64,000 nt of DNA from Blastococcus sp. TF02A-30 (GTDB lineage Bacteria > Actinomycetota > Actinomycetes > Mycobacteriales > Geodermatophilaceae). A program made the translations under genes and the position numbers. The stretch lies in the NCBI RefSeq assembly GCF_003319185.1, contig NZ_QOHJ01000006.1, forward strand, positions 1 to 64,000, in the 5' to 3' direction. Below the pieces are notes generated by a model that saw only the letters and a list, made by a program, of their open reading frames with translations, did no database searches and was not told the origin of the DNA. Below, piece after piece: positions 1 to 7,750 of this stretch; the first letter of the stretch is position 1, and each line of letters opens with the position of its first letter.

Positions 1-229
1 AGACGGGTCGCCATCGCTCGTGGTAATGCCGTTGACCAGCGATTTGACGCGGCGCGCGGACTCATCCGTCACATCTGGCGCATCCGTCGCATCCGCACTG
101 GCGCGAACCCGCATCCATCGTGCAGACTGTCTGCGAGAGCCCTGCTCCGCCACTGCCGAATACAGCGCGTCACCGAATCGATGGGTCCGTAGGGGAAGAC
201 GAGACCGATCGAGTCGATGGAGGTGCCCC
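1..229. other. Upstream region, no gene recognised
   Basis: No convincing gene is seen. Reading frames run through this stretch into the DUF3145 gene, but their composition is not protein-like. It holds several GCATCC-type short repeats at about 70-120 and a 13-nt inverted repeat at 122-134 (GCAGAC-T-GTCTGC) about 100 bp ahead of the DUF3145 start. The repeat could be an operator, but nothing else supports that. Confidence 0.4.
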
Positions 230-730
230 GTGCAGCGACGGTCTACCCAGGGTGTCGTCTTCGTGCACGCGTGCCCGAAGGCGCTCTGCCAGCACGTCGA
301 GTGGGCGCTGGAACGCGTCGTCGGCGCGCCGGTCTCCCTGTCGTGGGCCGAGCAGCCCGCGGCGCACGGTTCCTACCGTGCCGAGGTCGCCTGGACCGGT
401 GCTCCCGGTACCGGTGCGCGGCTGGTGGCTGCCCTCCGGGCGTGGCCGATGCTGCGCTTCGAGGTCACCGAGGAGGCGAGCCACGGCAACGACGGCGAGC
501 GCATGTCCTACGTGCCGGGCCAGGGCGTGTTCCGCGCCCCCACCAGCGCCAACGGCGACATCATGATCAGCGAGCAGCAGCTGCGGCACCTCGCCGCGAC
601 CGCGACCTCGATCGAGGCGTTCCGCCACGGGGTCGACGAGCTGCTCGGCGCGTCGTGGGACGCCGACCTCGAGGTCTACCGGCACGCCGGCGACGGCACC
701 CCGGTCACCTGGCTGCACCAGGTCGTCTAG
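230..730 (+). CDS. DUF3145 family protein
   Basis: A 166-residue protein of the actinobacterial DUF3145 family, whose function is unknown. The GTG start at 230 is chosen because GGAGG lies six bases upstream, and the family-like sequence begins with VQRRSTQGVVFVHACPKALC. The frame is open further upstream, but that part looks non-coding. The protein is acidic, has no signal peptide or membrane segment, and carries the segment SYVPGQGVFRAP in its middle. Family members often lie beside fatty-acid genes in Actinobacteria, as here, where it converges on accD. That hints at a link to acyl metabolism but does not show one. The gene ends in TAG. Confidence 0.85.
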   Translation: MQRRSTQGVVFVHACPKALCQHVEWALERVVGAPVSLSWAEQPAAHGSYRAEVAWTGAPGTGARLVAALRAWPMLRFEVTEEASHGNDGERMSYVPGQGVFRAPTSANGDIMISEQQLRHLAATATSIEAFRHGVDELLGASWDADLEVYRHAGDGTPVTWLHQVV

Positions 731-797
731 AGGTCACAGAACGAGCACGACGCCTCGGCCGGCGGGCCGATCGCGTCGTAGCCTGGACCAGGTCGTT

Positions 798-824
798 CGG
801 GCGCCGTCGGGGAAGCGGCGCCCG
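798..824. terminator. Hairpin between convergent genes
   Basis: Perfect 9-bp arms at 798-806 and 816-824 enclose a 9-nt loop just after the DUF3145 stop. No U tract follows, as is common for terminators in GC-rich actinobacteria. It probably ends DUF3145 transcription. Confidence 0.5.
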
Positions 825-864
825 GGCGACCTCTTCAGTTCCGGGCGTCCCCCGGCACCCCGAC

Positions 865-922
865 CACGCGGTGCAGCGGTCGCCCTCGCGGTCGACCGCG
901 AGGCGCGCTGCTGCACCGCGTG
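865..922. terminator. Nested hairpin between DUF3145 and accD
   Basis: Outer arms at 865-877 and 910-922 match perfectly over 13 bp. They enclose a perfect 20-bp palindrome at 884-903. The structure sits between the 3' ends of two convergent genes, 19 bases beyond the accD stop, so it is best read as a bidirectional terminator. Confidence 0.6.
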
Positions 923-941
923 GATCAGCGTGTCCGACGCG

Positions 942-2357
942 TCAGAGCGGGATGTTGCCGTGCGCGCCGCGCCCGTGGGGGGCCGCGGCCAGCGCGGCCA
1001 CCAGCCGGCGCTTGGTCTGCGTCGGCTCCACGACCTCGTCGACGACGCCGATCTGCAGCGCCCGGTTCACGCCCCCGGCGATCCGCTCGTGCTCCTCGGC
1101 CAGCTGCGCGTGCAGGGCCTCGCGCTCCCCGGGCGGCGCGGCGGCCAGCTTCTTGCGGTGCAGGATGCCGACGGCGGCCTTGGCGCCCATGACCGCGACC
1201 TCGGCGCCCGGCCACGCGTAGACCGCGGTCGCGCCCAGCGAGCGGGAGTTCATCGCGATGTAGGCACCGCCGTAGGACTTGCGGGTCACCAGCGTCACCC
1301 GCGGCACCACGGCCTCGGCGAAGGCGTGCAGCAGCTTGGCGCCGCGGCGCACGACGCCGTCCCACTCCTGGCCGACACCGGGCAGGTAGCCGGGGACGTC
1401 GACCAGCACGACCAGCGGCACCCCGAACGCATCGCACATCCGCACGAACCTCGCAGCCTTCTCCGCCGACGCGGAGTCCAGGCAACCGCCCAGCCGGATC
1501 GGGTTGTTGGCGATGACGCCCACGGTGCGCCCGGCCAGCCGGCCCAGGGCGGTGATCACGTTCGGGGCGAACCGCGGGTGCAGCTCCAGGCCGGGCTCGT
1601 CGAGGACGGCGCTGATCAGCGGCTTCACGTCGTAGGCCCGCTGCGGCTGCTCGGGGAGCAGGGCGCGCAGGTCGACGTCCGCCTCGTTCTCGGCCGGGGC
1701 GAACACCCCCTGGTTGGCGAGCAGGTCGACGGCCAGCCGGGCGGTCTCCAGCGCGGCGGCCTCGGAGTCGGTGACCACGTGCACGACGCCGGACCGGCGC
1801 CCGTGGGTGTCGGGGCCGCCCAGCTTCTCCTGGTCGACGTCCTCACCGGTGACCGAGCGGACGACGTCGGGACCCGTGACGAACACCCGTCCGGCCGGCC
1901 CCATGATCACCAGGTCGGTGAGCGCGGGACCGTACGCGGCGCCGCCGGCCGCGGCACCGAGCACCACCGAGATCTGCGGGATGCGCCCCGACGCTCGCAC
2001 CATCGCGGCGAAGACCTCGCCCACGGCGTGCAGGGCGGTGACGCCCTCGGCCAGCCGCGCGCCACCGGAGTGCCAGATGCCGACCGACGGCACGCGCTCG
2101 CGCAGCGCGAGGTCGATCGCGTCGACGATGTGCCGGCAGCCGTCGACACCCATCGCCCCGCCCATGACCGTGGCATCGGTGCAGAACGCGACGGTCGACG
2201 CCCCCGCGACGGTGCCGCGCGCGGCGAGCACGCCCGAGGTGTCACGGGCGGCCAGCAACTGCATGGAACCGGGGTCGAAGAACCGCTCGAGCCGGTCGTG
2301 CGGGTCCCGCGGGTCGGGGGCGGTCACAGCAGGGGGCGCAGCCTGGACTGTTGTCAC
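942..2357 (-). CDS. accD: Acyl-CoA carboxylase carboxyltransferase beta subunit
   Basis: A 471-residue carboxyltransferase of the AccD6/PccB type. It moves the carboxyl group from biotin on the alpha subunit to acetyl- or propionyl-CoA, giving malonyl- or methylmalonyl-CoA. The two crotonase-like halves are complete: WHSGGARLAEG near residue 100 and RKSYGGAYIAMNSR near 365 mark the CoA and biotin pockets. The GTG start has GGAGG five bases upstream. It is the last gene of the fabD-fabH-acpP-fabF-accD operon, the place of accD6 in mycobacteria, so malonyl-CoA supply for FAS-II is its likely role. The biotin-carrying alpha subunit is not in this window. Acetyl versus propionyl preference cannot be read from what I see. 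Confidence 0.93.
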   Translation of the reverse strand: MTTVQAAPPAVTAPDPRDPHDRLERFFDPGSMQLLAARDTSGVLAARGTVAGASTVAFCTDATVMGGAMGVDGCRHIVDAIDLALRERVPSVGIWHSGGARLAEGVTALHAVGEVFAAMVRASGRIPQISVVLGAAAGGAAYGPALTDLVIMGPAGRVFVTGPDVVRSVTGEDVDQEKLGGPDTHGRRSGVVHVVTDSEAAALETARLAVDLLANQGVFAPAENEADVDLRALLPEQPQRAYDVKPLISAVLDEPGLELHPRFAPNVITALGRLAGRTVGVIANNPIRLGGCLDSASAEKAARFVRMCDAFGVPLVVLVDVPGYLPGVGQEWDGVVRRGAKLLHAFAEAVVPRVTLVTRKSYGGAYIAMNSRSLGATAVYAWPGAEVAVMGAKAAVGILHRKKLAAAPPGEREALHAQLAEEHERIAGGVNRALQIGVVDEVVEPTQTKRRLVAALAAAPHGRGAHGNIPL

Positions 2358-2376
2358 GGGAACCTCCGGGTCATGT

Positions 2377-2433
2377 GGCCCCGTCCGGAGGCTCGCCCCG
2401 AGCCTGCGAGGGGTGAGGGGGACGGGGTCCTTC
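2377..2433 (-). repeat. Palindromic intergenic repeat, copy 1 (fabF-accD gap)
   Basis: Read on the minus strand it begins GAAGGACCCCGTC, has the core CTCGCAGGCTCG and ends GGACGGGGCC, so its ends pair with each other. It is a diverged copy of the 84-bp unit arrayed at 24729-25063. It lies just after the fabF stop and 20 bases before the accD start. A transcript hairpin here could modulate accD expression relative to fabF (inference). Confidence 0.75.
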
Positions 2434-2434
2434 G

Positions 2435-3676
2435 TCAGGCGGTGGTGAAGACCAGCGCGATGTTGTGGCCGCCGAACCCGAAGGAGTCGTTGACCGCGGC
2501 GGAGAACGTCGCCTTCCGCGGCTCGCGGCGGACGATGTCGAGGGCCTGGACGGCGGCGTCGTCGTCCGGGTCGTCGAGGTTCGCGGTGGCCGGCACGACC
2601 TGGTCGCGCAGCGCCAGGATCGTGAAGACCGACTCCAGGGCGCCGGCGGCGCCGAGCAGGTGGCCGGTCTGGCTCTTGGTGGCGGTGACCAGCACGTGCT
2701 CGCCGAGCGAGCCGCGGATGGCGGCGGCCTCGGCGGTGTCACCGACCGGCGTGGAGGTGGCGTGCGCGTTGACGTGGCCGATGTCGGTCGGCGTCAGCCC
2801 GGCGTCGCGGACCGCCGCGGCGATGGCCCGCCCGGCGCCCTCACCCTCGGGGTGCGGCGCGACCAGGTCGTAGCCGTCGGCGGTGGCGCCGGCGCCGGCG
2901 ACCCGGGCGTGGATCGTGGCGCCGCGGGCCTTCGCGGCGTCGGCGCGCTCGAGCACGAGGGCGGCGGCGCCCTCGCCGAGCACGAAGCCGTCGCGGGCCT
3001 TGTCGAACGGGCGGGAGGCGCGCTCGGGCTCGTCGTTGCGGGTGGACATGGCGCGCATGGCCGCGAACCCGGCCATCGGCAGCGGGTGCACGCAGGCCTC
3101 GGCGCCGCCGACGAGCACGACGTCGGCGCGGTCGAAGCGGATCAGGTCCAGGCCCCAGCGGATCGCCTCCGCGCCGGAGGCGCAGGCGCTCACCGGTGCG
3201 TGCACGCCACCCCGGGCGCCGATCGCCAGGCCCACCGCGGCGGCGGGGCCGTTGGGCATGAGCATCGGGATGGTGAAGGGGGAGACCCGCTTGGGGCCCT
3301 TCTGCTCCAGGACGTCGTCCTGGCCGAGCAGGGTCAGCGCGCCGCCGATGCCGGTGCCGAAGACGACGGCGATCCGCTCGGGGGCCACGCCGGAGCCCGC
3401 CGCGCCGGAGGAGGCCCAGGCCTGCTCGGCGGCGACGACGGCGACCTGCTGGCTGCGGTCCAGGCGCCGGGCGCGGACCCGGTCGATCTGCTCGGTGGGG
3501 TCGGCGGCCAGCCGGGCGACCAGCTGCGCCGGGTAGTCCGCGATCCAGTCGTCGGTGATCCGGCTGACCCCCGACCGGCCGGCCAGCAGCGCCTCCCAGG
3601 TGGAGTCGACGTCGCCACCGAGCGGGGTCGTGGCCCCGAGCCCGGTGACGACGACGTCAGCGGCGGACGTGCTCAT
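2435..3676 (-). CDS. fabF: 3-oxoacyl-ACP synthase II (KasA/FabF type)
   Basis: A 413-residue beta-ketoacyl-ACP synthase that condenses malonyl-ACP with acyl-ACP in each elongation round. The Cys-His-His triad is present: Cys165 in VSACASGAE, His near 305 in NAHATSTPVGD and His near 341 in QTGHLLGAAG. The ATG start is preceded by AGGAGG. It follows acpP and precedes accD. Mycobacteria have two such genes here (kasA, kasB); this operon has one, so it probably serves all elongation lengths. Family assignment is secure. The substrate range is not visible in the sequence. Confidence 0.95.
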   Translation of the reverse strand: MSTSAADVVVTGLGATTPLGGDVDSTWEALLAGRSGVSRITDDWIADYPAQLVARLAADPTEQIDRVRARRLDRSQQVAVVAAEQAWASSGAAGSGVAPERIAVVFGTGIGGALTLLGQDDVLEQKGPKRVSPFTIPMLMPNGPAAAVGLAIGARGGVHAPVSACASGAEAIRWGLDLIRFDRADVVLVGGAEACVHPLPMAGFAAMRAMSTRNDEPERASRPFDKARDGFVLGEGAAALVLERADAAKARGATIHARVAGAGATADGYDLVAPHPEGEGAGRAIAAAVRDAGLTPTDIGHVNAHATSTPVGDTAEAAAIRGSLGEHVLVTATKSQTGHLLGAAGALESVFTILALRDQVVPATANLDDPDDDAAVQALDIVRREPRKATFSAAVNDSFGFGGHNIALVFTTA

Positions 3677-3724
3677 GGAACTTCCTCCTGGGGATGCGGC
3701 CGGCCGGCCGGGGGTGGGCCCGAA

Positions 3725-3779
3725 GGCCCCGTGCAGGGCCCCACCGCGAGCCTGCGAGCGGTGGGGAGCAACGGGTCCT
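3725..3779 (-). repeat. Palindromic intergenic repeat, copy 2 (acpP-fabF gap)
   Basis: Read on the minus strand it runs from AGGACCCGTTG through CCACCGCTCGCAGGCTCGCG to GCACGGGGCC. The inner arms (CCCCACCGC and GCGGTGGGG) pair perfectly. It is the same family as the 24729-25063 array and starts directly behind the acpP stop, where a hairpin might stabilise the abundant acpP message or reduce read-through (inference). Confidence 0.75.
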
Positions 3780-3780
3780 C

Positions 3781-4023
3781 TTACTGGTTCTTCTCGATGT
3801 AGCTCATGGCGTCGCCGACGGTCTTGATGTTGGCGAGCTCGTCGTCCGGGATGGCGACGCCGAACTTGTCCTCGACGGCGGTGGCGATCTCGACCATCGA
3901 CAGCGAGTCGACGTCGAGGTCGTCGGTGAAGGACTTCTCCGGAGTGGCGTCGGCCGGGGTCACGCCGGCCACCTCCTCCAGGATCTCGGCAAGTCCGGCC
4001 TGGATCTCCTGGGTGCTAGCCAA
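3781..4023 (-). CDS. acpP: Acyl carrier protein
   Basis: An 80-residue acidic acyl carrier protein. Ser40 in LDVDSLSMVE is the expected phosphopantetheine site that holds the growing acyl chain. The frame is open far upstream as an antisense shadow of fabH, but the protein proper starts at the TTG at 4023 (LASTQEIQAGL), with AGAGAGG about ten bases ahead. Eighty residues is the normal bacterial length, without the long C-terminal tail of mycobacterial AcpM. Its operon place between fabH and fabF fits a FAS-II carrier. Confidence 0.93.
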   Translation of the reverse strand: MASTQEIQAGLAEILEEVAGVTPADATPEKSFTDDLDVDSLSMVEIATAVEDKFGVAIPDDELANIKTVGDAMSYIEKNQ

Positions 4024-4133
4024 CGCGGGTCCTCTCTCTCGGATGGGACGAGCGACCCCGTTCGGGTCGTCGTCGACGTCCGGGACGGGGTGTCCCGGGG
4101 TCTGGGGGGAGCGGGTGCGCTCCGGGGCGGCCG

Positions 4134-5102
4134 TCACGGCAGCCGCAGCACCTGGCCGGCGAAGGTGAGCCCCGCGCCGTAGCCGAGCACCAGCGCGAGG
4201 TCGCCGGACTTCGCCTCGCCCGACTCCACCAGCGCGGTGAGCGCCAGCGGGATGGAGGCCGCCGAGGTGTTGCCCGACTGCACGATGTCGCGGGCGATGA
4301 CGGTGTCCTCGCGGAAGCCGAGCTTCTTGGTCATCGACTCGACGATCCGCAGGTTCGCCTGGTGCGGTGCGAAGACGTCGATGTCGGCAGCGGTGACGCC
4401 GGCCTTCTCCATCGCCTCGACCAGCGTCTCGGTCAGCCGGGTGGTGGCCCACCGGTACACGGCCTGCCCGGCCATGGTCATGGTCGACTTCCCGGCCGCG
4501 ATCTCGATCGCGGAGTGCTGGTCGCCGTCGCTGCCCCAGGCCACCGGGCCGATGCCCGGCTCGTCGGAGGCGCCGATCACGGCCGCGCCGGCGCCGTCGG
4601 CGAAGATCACCGCCGTCGACCGGTCGGTCATGTCGGTGACGTCGGTGAGCCGCTCGACGCCGACGACCAGGGCGTTGCGCGCGTCGCCGGTGCGGATGGC
4701 GTCGGAGGCCATGCCGAGGGCGTAGCAGAACCCGGCGCAGCCGGCGTTGAGGTCGAACGCCCCGGGCCGCGGGATGCCGAGCTTGTGCGCCACCTGCGGG
4801 CCGATGCCCGGGATGGGGACGCGGAGGCTGGCGCTGGCCAGGATCACCAGGTCCACCTCGTCGGTGGCCAGGCCGCTGGCGGCCAGCGCCTTGCCCCCGG
4901 CCGCGGCGGCCATCTCGACGAGGGTCTCGTCCTCGTCGGCCCAGCGCCGCTCGGCGATCCCGACGCGCGACTGGATCCACTCGTCGTTGGTGTCCATGAC
5001 CTGGGCGAGCTCGTCGTTGGTGACGCGGCGCCGGGGGCGGTAGCCGCCGAGCCCGAGGATCCGGGCGCCGGGCGATCCGGCGGGGAGCTGGATGGTGCTC
5101 AA
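4134..5102 (-). CDS. fabH: 3-oxoacyl-ACP synthase III
   Basis: A 322-residue KAS III that starts chains by condensing an acyl-CoA with malonyl-ACP. The triad is visible: Cys122 in NAGCAGFCYAL, His near 250 in FAPHQANLRI and Asn near 281 in SGNTSAAS. I place the start at the TTG at 5102 with GGAG eight bases upstream; an in-frame GTG at 5111 is the alternative. The ribosome binding site lies in a repeat whose other copy does the same job for the RNase H gene at 25901. The order fabD-fabH-acpP-fabF is that of Streptomyces. In M. tuberculosis fabH lies elsewhere. Confidence 0.92.
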   Translation of the reverse strand: MSTIQLPAGSPGARILGLGGYRPRRRVTNDELAQVMDTNDEWIQSRVGIAERRWADEDETLVEMAAAAGGKALAASGLATDEVDLVILASASLRVPIPGIGPQVAHKLGIPRPGAFDLNAGCAGFCYALGMASDAIRTGDARNALVVGVERLTDVTDMTDRSTAVIFADGAGAAVIGASDEPGIGPVAWGSDGDQHSAIEIAAGKSTMTMAGQAVYRWATTRLTETLVEAMEKAGVTAADIDVFAPHQANLRIVESMTKKLGFREDTVIARDIVQSGNTSAASIPLALTALVESGEAKSGDLALVLGYGAGLTFAGQVLRLP

Positions 5103-5174
5103 CGTCCCCACTCCATTCCGTCCTCGTTCCGCTCCTCGGTCGCTGGCGCTCCCTGCGATGCTCGCTCGGGCGTC
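5103..5174 (-). repeat. RBS-carrying intergenic repeat, copy A
   Basis: A 30-bp core at 5128-5157 is identical, on the opposite strand, to 25852-25881. Similarity continues with small changes on both sides to the start codon. In both places the element reads in the direction of the downstream gene and ends in GGAGT followed by a GTG or TTG start. It fills most of the fabD-fabH gap. Confidence 0.7.
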
Positions 5175-5181
5175 ATGTTCG

Positions 5182-6381
5182 TCACGAGACCTCCGGGTAG
5201 AGACGGGCGATGGGGTCGCCGGCGTCCACGAGGTCCCCCTCGTGGACGAGCCACTCCGCCAGTACCCCGTCGTAGCCCGCCGAGACGTGGATCTCCTCGC
5301 GGCGGCTGCGGACGAGGCCGAGCGGCGTGCCGGCGGGGACGGAGGTGCCCTCGGCGATCTCGGCGGGGCTGATCGAGCCGCGGGCGGGGGAGACGACCAC
5401 CCGCCAGTCGGGCAGGTGCTCGGCCTCGGCACGGCCGCGCTCGGCGTCGATGAGCTCGCGGGCCCGGTCGAGGTCCTTCGGGCCGGCCAGCGTCAGGATC
5501 TCGACGCCGGAGCCCTTCCACTCCCGCTTGGCCAGCCCGGCGAGCGCGCCGGCCGGGGGCAGCTCCATCACCGAGGTGACGCCGAGGCCGCGCATGGTGG
5601 CGAGGCAGGAGTCGAACCGCACGGGGCTGGTGACCTGGCTGACCAGCCGGCGGAGCGCCTCGGCGCCGGAGTCGACCGCCTGGCCGTCGGCGTTGGACAG
5701 CAGCAGCCGGCTCGGGTCGGCCGGGCGCAGCCCGTCCACCAGCCCCTCGAGCTGCTCGCGGGCCGGGGCCATGTACGGCGTGTGGAAGGCGCCGGCGACC
5801 GACAGCGGCATGATCCGCGCCTTCGCCGGCGGGTCCGCCTTGAGCGCGGCCAGCCCGTCGAGCGGGCCGGCGGCGACGATCTGCCCCGCACCGTTCATGT
5901 TGGCCGGCGACAGCCCGTGCCGCTCGATCGCGGCCAGCACCTCGGCGGGGTCGCCGCCCAGGACGGCGGACATGCCGGTCGGCGTCTGCGCGCAGGCCGC
6001 GGCCATCGCGCGCCCGCGCACGGCGGTCAGCGCGATCGCGGCCTCGACGCTCAGCACGCCGGCCAGCGCCGCGGCGGTCAGCTCGCCGACGCTGTGGCCG
6101 GCGATGACGACGTCGCGCCCGGCGTGCGGCGTGTGGGTCACCGGACCGGGCAGGCCGCCGAGCTCGCGGGCGATGAACAGGCTCATGGCGACGACCAGCG
6201 GCTGGGTGACCGCGGTGTCCTTGATCGCCTCGGCGTCGCCGGTGGTGCCCAGCGTCAGGAGGTCGGCGTCGGCGATGGCGCCGGCCCAGCGGAAGAACGA
6301 CTCGGCTCCGGGGAGCTCCAGCCACTCGGTGAGCATTCCGGGCTTCTGCGCACCCTGACCGGGGGCGAGGACGGCGAGCAC
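5182..6381 (-). CDS. fabD: Malonyl-CoA:ACP transacylase with extra C-terminal carrier-like domain
   Basis: It loads malonyl units onto ACP. The acyltransferase part covers residues 1-310: the N-terminal motif VLAVLAPGQGAQ, Ser97 in GHSVGE and a His in GAFHTPYM near 197. I choose the GTG at 6381 because FabD proteins begin at exactly this motif and AGGGTGAAGG lies just upstream. An in-frame GTG at 6429 would add 16 residues. At 399 residues it is about 90 longer than usual. The last 75 residues (VVVSPARGSISPAEIAEG to the end) resemble a biotinyl/lipoyl carrier fold: beta-rich, with GTPLGLV, SAGYDGVLAEWLVHEGDLVDAGDPIARL. The attachment lysine is absent; the turn reads SRREEIHV. Confidence 0.9.
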   Translation of the reverse strand: MLAVLAPGQGAQKPGMLTEWLELPGAESFFRWAGAIADADLLTLGTTGDAEAIKDTAVTQPLVVAMSLFIARELGGLPGPVTHTPHAGRDVVIAGHSVGELTAAALAGVLSVEAAIALTAVRGRAMAAACAQTPTGMSAVLGGDPAEVLAAIERHGLSPANMNGAGQIVAAGPLDGLAALKADPPAKARIMPLSVAGAFHTPYMAPAREQLEGLVDGLRPADPSRLLLSNADGQAVDSGAEALRRLVSQVTSPVRFDSCLATMRGLGVTSVMELPPAGALAGLAKREWKGSGVEILTLAGPKDLDRARELIDAERGRAEAEHLPDWRVVVSPARGSISPAEIAEGTSVPAGTPLGLVRSRREEIHVSAGYDGVLAEWLVHEGDLVDAGDPIARLYPEVS

Positions 6382-6447
6382 CCCTTCACCCTGCCGAAGA
6401 GCGGCCTCCCGCGCGGTGCCGAGCGGCACGAAAGGACACCGGTGATC

Positions 6448-6466
6448 TTTGGAGGGTTCCTACAGA
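6448..6466. promoter_or_regulatory. Inverted repeat upstream of fabD, candidate FasR operator
   Basis: TTTGGAGG-GTT-CCTACAGA forms an 8-3-8 inverted repeat with six of eight pairs, 67 bp ahead of fabD in the 150-bp gap after fasR. FasR of Streptomyces and its mycobacterial homologue MabR bind inverted repeats in front of their FAS operons, so this is the natural operator candidate. The assignment rests on position and symmetry only. Confidence 0.4.
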
Positions 6467-6530
6467 ACTCGCGGCCAGACGCCGGGTGAACTGCGGTCGA
6501 CGTGGTGGGGATCGCACGAGGAGCGCGTGA

Positions 6531-7706
6531 TCAGTGCCAGAGCGAACGGTCGTCGGCCAGACGGGCGAGGGCCAGCGCGACCTGCAGCGTCCAGCCACCG
6601 CGCGGGTCGGTCACGGAGAGCCCGGTGAGGTCGGCGGCCCGCTTCAGCCGGTACCGGACGGTGTTCGGGTGGACGAAGATCGCCCGGGCGCTGGCCTCCA
6701 GGTTGCCGCCGCTGGCGAGCACCGCGCGCACCGTCTCGAGCACCCCGCCGCCGGCCGCGGCCAGCGGCCCGGCGACCTGCTCCTGGAGCGCCTGCCGCGC
6801 CAGCGGGTCCCCGGCCAGCGCCCGTTCCGCGAGGAGCGCGTCGGCGCTGACCGGCCGGGGCGCCTCCGGCCAGGCCGTCGCGGCGCGCAGCCCGGCCAGC
6901 GCAGCCGCCGCGGACTCGCCGGCGCGGCCGAGCCCGTCCACGACCGGGCCGGTGACCACGGGGCCGGGGCCGAACTCGTCGGCCACCCGCTCGGCGACCG
7001 ACTCGAGGTCCTCGTGCCCGCCGAGCACCACCACCAGCTGCTCGGCGTGCACGCCCACCAGCACCTCGCTGCGCAGCCCCCGGGCGGCGCGGCGGACCGC
7101 GGCGTGCGGGTCGTCCACCCCGGCCGGGGTGGCGCCCACGAGCACCATGACCGTGCTCATCGCCGACCAGCCGAGCGCCGCGGCCCGGGCGGCCAGCTCC
7201 TCGGAGCGCTCCCCGCGCACCAGCGCGTCGACCAGCAGCGCCTCCAGGCGGGCGTCCCACGCGCCCCGGCTCTCCGCGAAGCTGGCGTAGACGTGCGCGG
7301 TGGCGAAGGCGACCTCGCGGCTGAACTGCAGGACGGCCAGGCGCAGCGCGTCCTCGTCGCCCGGCTCGGCGAGCGAGGGGACGTGGTCCTCGAGCGTCTC
7401 GACGGTCACCTTGATCAGGTCGACGGTCTGCTTGAGCGCGACCACCCGCACCAGCTCGCGCGGGGCGGCGCCGAACACCTCGCCGGTGAGCCTGGGCGGC
7501 CGGCCGGGGTTGCGGCACCACTCGACCAGCGAGGCGATGCCGGCCTGCGCGACCAGGGTGACCCACGAGCGCTGGTCGGCCGGCATGGTGCGGAACCAGG
7601 TCAGCTCGTCGTCCATCCGTGCGACGGCCTGCGTCGCCAGCGACCCCGATGACCGTTCCAGGCGCCGGAGCGTGGCGGCGCTCGGGCGGTTCCCCCCGCT
7701 GCTCAC
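6531..7706 (-). CDS. fasR: PucR-type regulator of fatty acid synthesis
   Basis: A 391-residue cytoplasmic regulator with a long N-terminal region, a middle GGDEF-like/CdaR-type region and a C-terminal PucR helix-turn-helix near residues 325-385 (EASARAIFVHPNTVRYRLKRAADLTG region). It lies immediately upstream of fabD in the same direction, the place of FasR in Streptomyces coelicolor (an activator of the fab operon) and MabR (Rv2242) in M. tuberculosis. The GTG start at 7706 has only a weak GGTGGG ahead of it. It is divergent from a PAP2 gene with 44 bp between starts. The symbol is given by family and synteny. Activator versus repressor cannot be told here. Confidence 0.85.
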   Translation of the reverse strand: MSSGGNRPSAATLRRLERSSGSLATQAVARMDDELTWFRTMPADQRSWVTLVAQAGIASLVEWCRNPGRPPRLTGEVFGAAPRELVRVVALKQTVDLIKVTVETLEDHVPSLAEPGDEDALRLAVLQFSREVAFATAHVYASFAESRGAWDARLEALLVDALVRGERSEELAARAAALGWSAMSTVMVLVGATPAGVDDPHAAVRRAARGLRSEVLVGVHAEQLVVVLGGHEDLESVAERVADEFGPGPVVTGPVVDGLGRAGESAAAALAGLRAATAWPEAPRPVSADALLAERALAGDPLARQALQEQVAGPLAAAGGGVLETVRAVLASGGNLEASARAIFVHPNTVRYRLKRAADLTGLSVTDPRGGWTLQVALALARLADDRSLWH

Positions 7707-7750
7707 CCCACCAGCGTGTCACGACGGAGGGCGTCGGGGAGAGTGGTCGG

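Noticed and set aside
20-229. A longer DUF3145 protein starting at position 20
   Set aside because: The added 70 residues are Arg/Ser-rich and unlike the family, and the GTG at 230 has a good ribosome binding site.
930-2873. A 647-codon plus-strand frame opposite accD and fabF
   Set aside because: Composition is non-protein-like, and it crosses an intergenic repeat and two real genes.
4024-4980. A 399-residue version of the acyl carrier protein with a long N-terminal part
   Set aside because: The upstream part is an out-of-frame reading of fabH; the ACP itself is complete from the TTG at 4023.
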